Part shown: piece after piece, positions 50,040 to 60,800 of the stretch | Position numbering within the stretch: the stretch's first letter is position 1 | How the letters are laid out: the number at the start of each line of letters is the position of its first letter | Source of the DNA: Calliphora vicina | Lineage: Eukaryota > Arthropoda > Insecta > Diptera > Calliphoridae | Assembly: GCF_958450345.1 (NCBI RefSeq) | Contig: NC_088781.1 | Span: 56,250,315 to 56,314,314, forward strand | Reading direction: 5' to 3' | DNA: 64,000 nt | Position numbers and translations under genes: made by a program | The notes under the pieces: generated by a model | What the model was told of the DNA's origin: nothing | What the model saw: only the letters and a program-made list of their open reading frames with translations | The model's database searches: none

Positions 50040-50530
50040 CCCTTCAGCGAAGTAACTAAAGGAGTATTTCTCTACAAACGAGAGAACTATACCACTATAA
50101 GAATGTAACCCGCTATGTGTCACTAAGTCACCTTATTCCTTTGATACATAGTGGAATTGTTTACCCAGTCACTGAAATGCCAGATAATATGGTCTACATT
50201 CTCTAACTCTACCACATCACCGCACAAACTACAATAGCCAGGAGACCGGAGTCTGCTTGTTCTAGTTAAAATTGGGGTGTAAACCCTAATTACATCTATG
50301 ATGACTTTTATATTACTACTTTCCTAACCCAATAGCAGTTTTGTACCAGACATATTTAACTTGGGTCAATTATCCATTAACAGCCTGCTGTTCCCTCTGT
50401 TCTCCGTTAGTCTTAGAAAGGTTCTTAAAAAAAAAATACCTTTAGATAACCACGAATCTTTCTCCGGTTGTTCGTTCGCAATTTCGTTGCCTTTCACATC
50501 ACAGTGCCATCCTAAAGTCATGTACCATAT
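50040..50530 (-). pseudogene. LOA-like retrotransposon, RNase H and C-terminus
   Basis: Minus-strand reading: GWHCDVKGNEIANEQPEKDS (50500-50440) corresponds to the end of RNase H (normally PGHCDI-GNE-ADE). Further down, LCGDVVELENVDHIIWHFSD (50230-50170) is the terminal Cys/His segment, comparable to VEHIMCNCP in the copy at 36.8 kb. Stops and frameshifts throughout. Separated from its own reverse transcriptase part (51310-51912) by a mariner insertion. Confidence 0.7.
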
Positions 50531-51300
50531 AAATTTAGTCAAAGTATTGTCCATTGTTTTGAGGCCAAGTACGAATCAAGCCAATATCGGATAATCTGTT
50601 CTAAAGAGAAGCCTATCTCAGAGAGGGCGTTATGAATCGATCGAAACAAATAGTAGTCGGACGGTGCAGAGTTTGAACTATACAGCGGGTGAGGTAAAAC
50701 TTCCCAACCACTTGATTCTAAATACCTTTTAACAGGTATTGCAACATGTGGCCGAGCGTTGTCATGATGTAATATTACGGTTTCATGTCTGGCCGCATAT
50801 TCTGGTCGTTTTTCGGCCAATACTCGCTTCAAACGTTCGGTACATTTTCCCTGTGATGGTCTGGTCAGATTTCAGCAGCTCATAATAGATAAGACCTTTT
50901 GGTTCCACCAAATACAGAACACTACCTTAGCGCCATGGATATTTGACTTTGGTGTCGATTCAGCTTCACATACGATCTCTTAGGCTTCGTTCGGGTTATC
51001 GTAATGGATAGTAAGTAAAGATTTGGTTCACAAACTATTTTCTTTTATAGCGTTCAAAAGCATCATTTCGGATATGCAAAATCGTCTTTCAAGATCTCTC
51101 GGCTTCAATTCGTATGGTAGAGAATTTCCATGTTTTTGGATGAATCCTGCTGCTCGAACATATTTTGAAATTGCAGCTTGAGTAGCTTCCAATGATGTTA
51201 CAAGCTGTTGTTGAGTTTTATAACAATCTTAATGGAATAATGCCTCCAATTCTTGTCTTCCGTGTCAAAATCATCACTTCTGAGAAATCGATAATAAAAA
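50531..51300 (-). pseudogene. mariner transposase (DD34D), decayed
   Basis: Blocks in order on the minus strand: SDDFDTEDKN (51275), AAISKYVRAAGFIQKHGNSL, YELKPRDLERRF (51100), SNIHGAKVVFCIWWNQK (50945-50900), YYELLKSDQTITGK, then an open 97-codon stretch 50832-50539 with LAEKRPEYAARHETVILHHD, NARPHVAIPVKRYL and SAPSDYYLFRS. The second and third catalytic Asp are separated by exactly 34 residues, as in true mariners. Frameshifts break the first half, and part of the C-terminus before the stop is deleted at about 50545. It lies inside a LOA-like element. Confidence 0.88.
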
Positions 51301-51309
51301 CCAGCTTGG

Positions 51310-51912
51310 CCTAATTACTATATCCCCAATAAAATCCCTAGTGCCCAAACAAAATCCTTTTAAAATTCCTATCTTTGGGTACAAATTCCCAAGGCTGCCA
51401 ATCCTGGTCCATACATACATGAAAATTGGTCTCACCACCGATGTACTTACTACGTTCTCTTGTAACCACTAATTTTTACCTATAGAAATCCTGTGGGTAT
51501 AGTACCTCTTATACGGGATAAAAGGTTCTATATTATATAGTGAAGTCCGGATTAACACCCAGTTCATTGGTTAACTAAGCAATGTCTGCATAATTTCACT
51601 CGAGGTAGGAAGAAATATGCCCCAAATCAGTATTACCACGTCATCAACGTAAGCGACAATATTCCATTCTAGTTTCTCAAAAAGCTTTTAGGATTACGTT
51701 CATTGCCAACAACAACAGTAGGAGCAACACAAATTTGGTTTCCCACTGGTAATCATTCTCCCCAACTTTACTTCACTTAAATTGGAATTACTAATTATGC
51801 TGCTAATATTCGTTACAATACATTCTACCAAGAAGTCTCGAACCTGTACCCCGTTTCTGTAACTTGTGAGAAGTTTTCGCATCGAAAAAAATTTAAAAAT
51901 TCTAGTAGTCAT
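51310..51912 (-). pseudogene. LOA-like retrotransposon, reverse transcriptase part
   Basis: Minus-strand reading: VRDFLVECIVTNISS, MITSGKP (51760), an expected PQGG segment that is disrupted, then NVILKALFEKLEWNIVAYVD with the YVDD catalytic motif at about 51638-51652, VVILIWGIFLPTSSEIMQ and NWVLIRTS. It parallels 35440-35640 of the plus-strand copy (NSILKIFESKGWKIFAYADD). Below 51500 only vague similarity remains. Together with 50040-50530 it forms one element split by a mariner. Confidence 0.75.
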
Positions 51913-52208
51913 TCAGTTTTTAACATTAAAATGTACAGACATAGTAAACGATTTACTAATATAAGTTTAATGTAGAAATAAATCTATACGTGTGTATAAA
52001 TTTCTTTTTTTTCTATAAAATAAACTAGTTTTTTTAATAAAAAATTTAAGATATTTTCACCAAACACGCTGTTATCGCTTAAATACAAAATTCGAGATTT
52101 TTAACAAAAAGGTCAAATGAAGTATTTATGTTGCTGTAGTTAGATTCAAATGTGTATTATGAAATAAGACTAATGAGTACCTATAAAATTTATTTATAAA
52201 ATAAAATA

Positions 52209-52781
52209 AGGGTACTCATTTAAACGCTTTAGTTTCCCATTTGTGCAAATGGGCAAATTTGCGCGACATGCTTCATGAACCCACCTTTTCAATTTTGTGC
52301 AAGTTTATACAGAAAATTTATATTTGTCAAATAAAAATACACAAATTCAACAAAAGCTTTAATAATTTTTTTTCAAATTGTATAAATTTTAATTTTAAAA
52401 TGTTGAATGAAAGTTAAATCTTTGGAACAAACGGTGGTATACATAGTTTGGAAGACTTTGTTTATGTTCTAGCTGTTGGTTAATGTTTTCATACACAATG
52501 TCATTTAATACAATCATTCTGTTCCAAAGTTACACAATTTTCACATGCACAAAATGTTTATATTTTATTTGATTTTTATTTCTTATAAATAAAAGTAAAC
52601 AAAAGCAGCTGATTCATCAAATGCACAATAAATTCAAGTTTGCGAGTCTAAATTGTCGCGCAAACTTATCGGAGTTGTGCAAACGAATTTCCATACATTT
52701 TTTGACATTTCATTTGCGAGAGTGTAAAAATGCACAGATTGCACAGTTTGCGAGGCTTTTAAGCGTTTACATGAGGACCCT
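52209..52781. mobile_element. 573-bp MITE with TA target
   Basis: The left end is AGGGTACTCATTTAAACGCT and the right end reads, in reverse, AGGGTCCTCATGTAAACGCT. TA flanks both sides (52207-52208 and 52782-52783). Both subterminal regions carry GTGCAAA/TTTGCGCGACA-like sequence in inverse. The 60-codon frame at 52621-52803 runs over the end of the element and is not a gene. A TA duplication suggests a Tc1/mariner-mobilised MITE. Confidence 0.75.
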
Positions 52782-53081
52782 TAATATTTTTTTTAGGATG
52801 TAAAAGTTTGGAGTATTATCTAAATATTTCATTAAATTTTTTACTAATTTTTCAGTTTAATTAAAAACTGTGTTCGCTGTAATGCCTTGAATATGCAGTG
52901 TTAAATTTTTATTTAGAATTTTCGGAATACAACATTTTATTAAGGATAAAACTAAAAGAGTAAAATTTAAGCTTTCCTGAAATATCAGACAAATATGCCA
53001 AAACATCCACAAAATATGTTTACGTAAACTAGTTTCATGCTAAAAAAAAATGTCACATTCTAAGCAGCATAACCCAAAATT

Positions 53082-54230
53082 TTGAAGAAAACCGCGATAT
53101 TTCGAAAACGCGAGCTGACTGGAAAAAAACAGTATAACATAGTAATGACTATTCTAGACTGGATACCAGTTGACTTGATGGTGATACAAATGGCTCTCAA
53201 CTCTGCTGTGAGACTGAATAATGGATGCTCGTGGTCTGGAAAAGACCATGGGTACTCTAAGATACTGAACTACTATGGGCACTTACATAATAATGTCGAT
53301 TACTGCATCGCAAAACCTTTTTTCGATAGGCAGTTCCATATTTTAATTCCGAATAGGGATTTATGGCAGCGCGGACTCTTCCCCCGGACAATGTCATTAG
53401 GATATACACTGACGGTTCAAAAAGAGGCAGTGGGTTCATTGATAACTATGGGATAAAATCCTACTTCAGGCTACCTAACTTCTGTACGACTCTTCAGGCG
53501 GAAGTTACGGCCATTAAACGTGCTGGCTGAGGTTTTATCGAATATCTGGTGATAGATGCATATTTACCGATAGCAAGGCTGCCGTTAACGGAATAGCGGG
53601 TGTCTTCACGATATCTAGGTTAACCGAGTAATGCCGGGTATCCCTTAATGGGATAGCGAGACATTCTAGGATAACGCTTATATGGGTCCCTGGTCACTAT
53701 GGAAATCAGGGTAATTGTATAGCAGACGAACTGGCCAAAAGGGGTGCGATGATGGATGATGAGGAGATCGACCCCTTTTATGGTATTTCCCTTGTTAAAT
53801 GCTAGATGGCTATTCAGCGGATACTATATGAATCTGCACAAAGCAGGTAAACCAATGAGTCTTCCTGTGTTATAACTAGGTCTACTTGGTCCGTATATGA
53901 TGTCAGTAGGACGAATCTACTTATGGAATTTCGTCGCGAGCAAATAAGGCTAATTGTTTCCTTCATTACAGGACACTGTATAATTGGGACACATGCTATT
54001 AGAATGGGCCTACGGTACAATGACTACTGTAGGAGCTGTCATAATGAAAAAGGAGACGGTGTCCCACCTATTCTGCCAATGCCCGGCTCTGATAAACCTG
54101 AGGGAACGCATCCTCGGACTGCCATTCCTATCATGCTTAGACGAGCTATCAAGGATGAGTCTTAGACGAATCTACTCTTTCATCAGAGAATCTGGTTGTT
54201 TAAGCCTGGAAACAATGGACGTATAAGTAA
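53082..54230 (+). pseudogene. LOA-like retrotransposon, RNase H and C-terminus
   Basis: The open stretch 53082-53456 contains LDWIPVDLMVIQMALNSAVR, the region between reverse transcriptase and RNase H, and after a frameshift YTDGSKRGSGF at 53403 begins the RNase H domain. LQAEVTAIKRA follows at 53492, and at 54040-54100 VSHLFCQCPALINLRERILG gives the Cys-rich C-terminal segment, followed by LDELSRMSLRRIYSFIRESG (54135-54195). Numerous stops. A second lineage relative to the 35.4-kb copy, judging from the different C-terminal wording. Confidence 0.75.
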
Positions 54231-56974
54231 TACCTAGATGTTTATCCTTTGGGTATCACAACGGGATCAGTTTTGAATGGACCCAAGTGAGCTGCTTGAA
54301 GAGTGGCTACCCATGGAACCTAACCATAGTAATGAGGGTTCATCAACTTGTACAAAACGTAGTTCAAATCTCGGTCACCAAAAATGTCTGTTCCGCAGTG
54401 TTATCAATTTTCGCGCTCATTTATAAAAGTGATGGACTCAAACATATTTCGCATGACCTTGGCTTTAACAACATTATAGCACTTTGACACACCTTGTCAT
54501 TCTCCGAAAATACGAGAAAATCTTTTATCAGAATATTCCAAATTAACATTACAGTTTAACCGTTTCTAATGGTAGTTCTGATTGCTGGATTTTGAATACT
54601 CCTCCTTGACTGCTAGCTCTGTTTAAATTGATATTTTTCCACAGATTGGATTGAAGTTTTCTTCAATGGAAGACATTTTTTTCATAGAGGAAGAACAATC
54701 TCTGTGGGTGAGTCTATTTGAAAATTTAACTGATGTCTTGAAATCGGGTGGAACGGTAGCGTTTTTTCAGACCAATTAAGGGATTTTTGTGAACTGAGAT
54801 CTCAAATTAAAGGAACATAAGAAGCCATAGAAATGGTTATCTTTAGCATCTCTAACCAAGATGGCAAATTATTGTATGGATGACCGTATTGAGTGTGTGT
54901 TTGATTCAGGAGAGAAACTGATAAATTAATGATACTACTTGAGAATTAATATGTTTGTTAGGAGATTGAATCTACCATATAATGACGATTTTATAACATC
55001 TCTGTCAAGGTGGATAGAGGTTGGATATACATATGTATATTACATGATCTGAAAGATCTATTGGAGAAAGGATGAAACTGAATGGATTGGTTCTGGACTC
55101 TCAATGGTAGAATGGAATACTAATGCAGTGATTTCCTATTTCAATCTTCTTTTTAGGTACAACAACTCTCTTTCAGCTTTAAATAATTAAAGATATCACA
55201 GAATTAATAGTATTTTCGACAAAAAAGATTTATCAAGCTATTTTAGCACTACAAATAAAGATATTGCATCATATGCAAGTTATTAATCGATCATTTCATT
55301 TAGTTTTGATTATAAATATTTTTGCTTATGTCAACATTTAAACATATTTCAATGTTTGTGTATATTTTTTTCTTATTTCGATTAATTTTGTGTATTTTTT
55401 TTTATTTATCCATGCAACATTATTTTTAATTTATATGCAAATTAGTAGTGTTTCTTTCTTTGCATGCGAGTAGATGTGTTTCTGTCAATGTCTATGAGTT
55501 TTTAAACGATTTGTCATTAAATTGAAATTATAGTTTAACAAATTTATTTATTTTTATCCAAAAGGGGTGGATACTTTGTTCATCATTAAAGTAAAGTGGA
55601 TTTGTTGAAATTACAATTTGTTTTTTGCGATATTTCGTAATGACATTTTGTGAATTTCAAATTAGCAGAAGATAAAATATGACTACTTTAGAGTTAACAG
55701 GTGTTTCAATATTAAATAACCATAGCCAAGTTATAAAATTCGAGAACTTTTGGAAAATATCCTTAACATTTTTCTAACAAAAAGGGGGGAATAAAATAGT
55801 TTTAATTGAATATTCAAGGCTGACCAACCAAAGAATTCCAATAATAACACCTCATAATTAAATTGAAGAAAATTAAGCTCATTATCATGTATTAATATGC
55901 AGCAGGTGCGAGGGTGTGTTAAAATCAAATTCCTTAACAACACCTTCAAACACAGCATATTCACTAGTCCATATACCGAGCACAGCTAAATAACTTAACC
56001 ACACATTATTGGAATAGTCACACGCATGGACAGCAGCACGCATCCATCATCGGCAAACATTTAGCCACCGACATATTCAAGCAACAAAATGACCACCATC
56101 ACTATCTTCAGTCAGTCAGTCAATCACTCGCTTGCTCGCTCACTCATTCATTCATAATAATAAAACGCACCTCATCTAATAATAATGAAATCATTAACCA
56201 AGTAGGTGTAAAATTCTTTATATGTTGAACATTCAATCGACCTCCACTCACCACCCCAACTCCATATAGCTCGATACAACACAATATTTACGCACAAATA
56301 GCTGCAGGACAACATTTTACACTTGAATAAATGCCAAAACATTTCAACTATTCAATCCATAGGATGTTGTGTGTGCTGTAAGTTAATCAGTGTTGGACAA
56401 GACAAGCAGCTTGAGAAGGACACTCACTCCTTAAAGGCTCCTTCCTGCTCAGTCTTCCTCCTATTTATTGCTGGAAACCGAGGTATTGCTCACTTTCCTT
56501 TAATACACATATTCAGTGTACACTGTACACACAAATTAGTCAGTAATCAGGCTGGCATTACAATGCATCCTCTACATCACACTCCTACAATTATTCTTGT
56601 AAATACTGACTGATTATTGCGTTAATTACGTGCTTGAATGTTAAGACCCAACAGTTATTTTCAAACAAATAATTAAATGAACGCATCCTATTAAAAGGAT
56701 CTACAACACATTTTTTTTCCTTGCCACTTTGGTTCATTCAGCATTATTATCAGCATCGGTAGACCACATCAAAAGATATTTAAAATATTTTTTGTAGTAA
56801 GTTTTGCACAGTTTATAAATGATTAATTGCTGTGTATGAATAGAGGAATAATATGACCGGTATTATTTGTAATATACGTGGGTTAATATGGCTACTAAAG
56901 CATTATTAATTTCTGTTTAGTTTAATTTAAAATAATTCAATTGCAAGTGATGTTGATTCAGTATCAGGTATAAC
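54231..56974. other. Mixed DNA without recognised gene
   Basis: 54231-55160 is less AT-rich and may be older retrotransposon debris, but I recognise no motif. 55160-56000 is AT-rich. 56090-56160 has imperfect CAGT, CTCG and CATT tetranucleotide runs. The plus frame 56323-56613 (96 codons) has no domain and no homolog that I know. Confidence 0.45.
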
Positions 56975-57700
56975 TAGTAACAGTCTTATATTCGACAATG
57001 TCAAATCTTATATACGGGCACCGATTGTTATGCGATTTGTATAGAAACATATATCTGGTTCTCCCGCTTTGGCTAGTTTTATATTTTCTATTACTATAAA
57101 ACATCAGTGGTAAAGTTCCTATTGCTCGAGGATAATGTATTCTCCGGATGTGAGCCCTATGCATAATTAAGGACCGATAGTCACAAAATCCAGCAGTAAG
57201 TAAATTCAATATCGATATGTATTTTTGTAAGCGTTAATGTATTTTTCAGATGTGATCCTTATATGGAAGAAATAACTTATTAAGGAGCGATTGTCATAAA
57301 ATGTTGTGCTTTGATATTTATGTATCTTATATGGGAGCTATGGCCAATTATGGACCGATCGTCAAAAAAGATCGATATCAATATTTATAAGATTTTTATT
57401 TAGGTTAATGTGTCTTCGGAAGTGGAACCTATAACCAATTATGAACCTGATAACGATATCTTTAAGAGATTCATGCTTAAGTGGTTTTAGGAAGTGCACC
57501 TTATATAGGGTCTATGGTCAAGTATAAACCGATCCAAACAAAATTTCGTTTTGGGATTTCTTTTTATATAGAACTTATGTTTGCAGAATTTAGCTATTAT
57601 ATAGGGATTAATATACCTATGGTATGGTATCCATACTTGAGGAAGAAATTTGCATGGGGACTGGGATAAACCATGGACCGATTCTTGCCATATTCAAAAG
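56975..57700 (-). mobile_element. DINE/Helentron remnant with internal units
   Basis: The left edge has CAAATCTTATATAC, the reversed 3' end. Internal units CTTATATGGGAGCTATGGCC (57328) and ACCTTATATAGGGTCTATGG (57500), followed by GCATGGGGACTGGGATAAAC (57654), repeat at about 150-170 bp. The 5' end is missing on the right. Confidence 0.7.
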
Positions 57701-57870
57701 AGCTTATGTTTTTAAAAATACTAGGACCGCCTGGTGTACGAAATTCGACCACTTTTAAAACGCTTTTTAAAACTTTTATGGAAAGAATTTTTAAATATTT
57801 TTTATATTGTGCATATCTACAGAAAAAAAGTTTAAACCATATATCGCTGGCTTAACATACAAAGGTTCTA

Positions 57871-58073
57871 TGATTATTTTGACAATTGAATATACAATTT
57901 TCGTTATTGGTTGAATTTCAAATACAAAAATTATTGAACAGATAATTTTTGTAATTGAAAACACATTTTTATTATTTTTTGTGTTTCAATTACGAAAATT
58001 ATATATTCAATAATTTTTGTATTTGAAATTCAACCAATAACGAAAATTGTATATTCAATTGTCAAAATAATCA
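57871..58073. repeat. 203-bp near-perfect palindrome
   Basis: The left arm begins TGATTATTTTGACAATTGAA and the right arm ends with its exact complement; arms of about 95 bp differ at only a few positions, around a centre of about 12 bp near 57970. The composition (ATTTTTGTAATTGAAA, AACCAATAACGAAAATTG) is AT-rich. It may be a foldback MITE; no clear target duplication. Confidence 0.85.
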
Positions 58074-58204
58074 AATTCAAAACTCAAAATTCAATAGAAA
58101 ATATCAAGAAATTATGTTTTTGAGCAAATGAATACTTGATTTAATTATGAAATAATTGAAACCAGTTCAATATGGGATAAATGTTTGAATTGAAATATAA
58201 TTTT

Positions 58205-58395
58205 TTCTGTGTATTGACCAATGTTATCTATGACCTTTTCCCATATTTCTGCAAAATGTGAATTCTGAGCCAAAAGAACTGCTCCGGTCTGGACTGTAAA
58301 GTGGGTGAGGCAAAACTTCTCAACCACTTCATTCTAAATACTGTTTAACAGGTACTGCAACATGTGGCGGAGTGTTGTCATGATAGAATATTATG
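58205..58395 (-). pseudogene. mariner C-terminal part, left of retrotransposon
   Basis: Minus-strand reading: FYHDNTPPHVAVPVKQYLE, a stop, EVLPHPLYSPD, then after a deletion EQFFW and KYGKRS, matching the end of the mariner copy at 34.9-35.3 kb. It directly follows the 10-base A tail of the retrotransposon (58396-58405 as T on the plus strand). Its N-terminal partner is at 60287-60431. Confidence 0.8.
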
Positions 58396-60286
58396 TTTTT
58401 TTTTTCTTGGACCAGCACTCAGGGGATGACCCCTACTCATGCAAAACATAGTGTTGGAACTAGGAAAATAGGTTATCGGAGGGAGGATAGAGGGAGTAGT
58501 GTTTGTGGACATTTGATTTGAATTTTCCTATATTGAAAGTGACAGGAAATACTTCAGGAGGAAGCTTATTCCACATACGGACAGTACGGCTAAAGAACGA
58601 ATTTTCCCTGTAATGTGATGTGCGATCTACTGTCCAGTCGACAACGAATTGATGTGCCCTTGCCGAAGAGCGTGTGTTGCATAAAGATCTACGGGTTTCG
58701 GGAACAAGTTCCCTAATTTCATCAGAGCACATACCATTGTAGTATCGGTAGAACAGTGAAACACAACCCACATTGCGACGATGTTCTAGTGAGTCAATAG
58801 AGCTGGATACCCTACTGTCACCGATAAGCATCTTCGCCCTCTCCTGTACGCGGTCGAGTAACTCCAAAATAGACTTCGAAGCACCGGCCCACACATGAGA
58901 GTTGTATTCCATTTTAGGTCGGATATAAGTGGTGTAAATAGTAAGGAGATCAGATGGAGTGAAGTATTTCTTACACCGTTTTAGAAAACCAAGGCACTTG
59001 AATGCTTCTTTCGACACTCGAAAAATGTGTTTTGTCCAGCGGACATCGCACTGAATACTCATGCCTAGAACATCAAGAGCTTCTGATTCCTTAATATTTA
59101 CACCACCCATAAAAACAGATGGAGCAACATGATCTGTTGTGCGTTTGTGGGTTAACATACAACATTGAGTCTTGCGCGCATTAAAATCGACTCTATTCGC
59201 ACAACCCCATTCAGAGATTGCCACAAGATCATGGTTGAGCGTATAATTCATATTTTGCCTCATTGCCCCAATCTCCGACAGGCTTGGTCTATAATTGAAT
59301 GCATATGAATGGCAAATGTTGCTGTCATCTGCAAAAGAGTAGATAGGGTTGGAAGTTTGACGTAGAAGGTCGTTTATAAAGATAAGAAATAGAGAAGGAG
59401 AAAGGACGGAGCCTTGCGGTACCCCTGAATTGATCTTGAACTCGTTTGATGAAATTCCATCTATAACAACTCGTATAGTGCGATCTCTGAGAAAGCTCGA
59501 TATAAATCGACAGAAGTTATTACCAACACCAAAAGCAATAAGTTTTGCTAAAAGCGCACCATGCCATACTCTATCAAACGCTTTAGAAATATCTAGAGCC
59601 ACCACTTTACTTTCGCCAAAACGGTGTAAGGAACGACACCATTTTTCCGATAGGAAGGCTAGCAAGTCTCCCGTAGAGCGTCCTCTACGAAAGCCATACT
59701 GCCGGTCGCTGAGTAAATTGTTGGACTCTAAATATTTCACAAGATAGTAGTTAACCATACTCTCCATAACTTTGGAAAGTGCAGAACAAATTGCTATTGG
59801 GCGATAATTTTCAGGGTTGTTAGCCTCTCCCTTTTTTCGGAATTGGCGTTACATTAGCAACCTTCCAACATACTGGAAATTTGCCGGCACGGTATAAAGT
59901 GCTGAAAAGGTTAGCTAATGGACGAGCTAGCTTCGAAGAACACTGCTTCAAGACCAGTGCTGGTATACCATCAGGCCCAGGAGACATATTTATGTTGAGA
60001 TCCGCTAAAACCCTTTTAACTGCGCGAGCGCGAAAGAATATATCCGGCGTAGTAACTGATACTCTTTCGAGCTCGGGTAGTGGTTGATTGCTTTCCGGTT
60101 AGTTCGAATTATTTGAAAATAATTCAGCCAATAGGTTAGCTTTATCAACCGGGTCAGTGAATGGTGGGTCATCACTTAAAAGTGTAGGAATTGATGAACT
60201 AGCATTATCCTTAATTCTTTTAACGAATGGCCAAAAGCGAATGACAAAAACTTTGGCTCGAAGGCGCTGCTCGTGTAGAGATTTTT
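58396..60286 (-). mobile_element. CR1/Jockey-like non-LTR retrotransposon, 5'-truncated
   Basis: In minus orientation it starts at about 60286, inside the ORF upstream of the reverse transcriptase (FWPFVKRIKDNASSSIPTLL at 60225), and runs to a 3' end GAGTGCTGGTCCAAG followed by ten A. The ORF is open across 60099-60280, has one TAA stop at about 60103, is open again through MSPGPDGIPALVLKQCSSKL (60005-59930) and TPIPKK, and then shifts frame at 59832-59837, where six A replace the expected five. After that the 435-codon stretch to 58460 is intact. It lacks an endonuclease and RNase H. Two simple lesions imply a recent insertion. Confidence 0.88.
58460..59767 (-). CDS. Non-LTR reverse transcriptase (CR1/Jockey-like)
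   Basis: 435 codons, the longest frame in the window. It would copy the element's RNA into DNA at a nicked target site. Visible motifs: YGFRRGRSTGDLL at residues 24-36 (finger region), ALDISKAFDRVW at 57-68 with catalytic Asp59, SGVPQGSVLSPSLFLIFIND at 114-133, and SFADDSN at 144-150 with the catalytic Asp pair. Then KTQCCM, LGMSIQCDVRWTKHI, the thumb-like KEAFKCLGFLKRCKK and YTTYIRPKMEYNSHVW, and a C-terminal RTVRMWNKLPPEVFP. No RNase H follows. The Met at 59767 is only the first Met after a frameshift; the true ORF began upstream (past 60280). Clade assignment is tentative; activity is unlikely because of the upstream stop, frameshift and truncation. Confidence 0.88.
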   Translation of the reverse strand: MESMVNYYLVKYLESNNLLSDRQYGFRRGRSTGDLLAFLSEKWCRSLHRFGESKVVALDISKAFDRVWHGALLAKLIAFGVGNNFCRFISSFLRDRTIRVVIDGISSNEFKINSGVPQGSVLSPSLFLIFINDLLRQTSNPIYSFADDSNICHSYAFNYRPSLSEIGAMRQNMNYTLNHDLVAISEWGCANRVDFNARKTQCCMLTHKRTTDHVAPSVFMGGVNIKESEALDVLGMSIQCDVRWTKHIFRVSKEAFKCLGFLKRCKKYFTPSDLLTIYTTYIRPKMEYNSHVWAGASKSILELLDRVQERAKMLIGDSRVSSSIDSLEHRRNVGCVSLFYRYYNGMCSDEIRELVPETRRSLCNTRSSARAHQFVVDWTVDRTSHYRENSFFSRTVRMWNKLPPEVFPVTFNIGKFKSNVHKHYSLYPPSDNLFS

Positions 60287-60431
60287 CTCTCTCGCACGTT
60301 GAAACCGATGTGACACATTCACCATAAGCTTTGGTGAGCAATCTGTGGACTTCAGCGGCACTTTATTTAAAATAAAAGAAGTAAAGCAAAACATCCCGCA
60401 TATGACGCTTTGTTTATACAAAATTCGACAT
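60287..60431 (-). pseudogene. mariner N-terminal part, right of retrotransposon
   Basis: Minus strand from an ATG at 60431: MSNFV, a stop, TKRHMRDVLLYFFYFK, a stop, SAAEVHRLLTKAYGECVTSV, STCERE, ending at the retrotransposon junction. This is the mariner start, including the region with which the 35.3-kb copy overlaps (KAYGECVPSVSTCER). The central two thirds of the transposase, from SGDF to ILHHDN, is absent from both sides. Confidence 0.8.
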
Positions 60432-60569
60432 TTTGGAAACAACAAAAAACTTTGTTGTTTACACTATAATGTTCAATAATTAAGTGAGAATAAATGAGAG
60501 AGGGTACCCTTCAAAATTGCATATAACTGATTAAAAACAAAAACCGCATTCTTTTTAAGTTATACACCC

Positions 60570-60800
60570 AATACCATTATGTATGTCGATTTGAAGCCTA
60601 GTAACGATATTTGTAAGAAACATTTTTGAAAAATTTCAAAAATTTTGAGGTTGTCCCAATGACAGACGGACATAGCTAGATCATTTAATAATTATATAAG
60701 GGCCCCGAATATTAAAATCTTTTGTTTCGATATTATACAAACGGAATGACAATCTCAATATACCCCACATCTTTGTGGTTGTGGATATTAAAATCCCGAG
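60570..60800 (-). mobile_element. DINE/Helentron 5'-end fragment
   Basis: CAATGACAGACGGACATAGC, TTATACAAACGGAATGACAA and ATATACCCCACATCTTTGTG with GGTTGTGG, the reversed 5' region of DINE elements. The 3' half is missing. Confidence 0.7.

Noticed and set aside
59430..59747. 105-codon plus-strand frame
   Set aside because: Antisense of the reverse transcriptase core on the minus strand.
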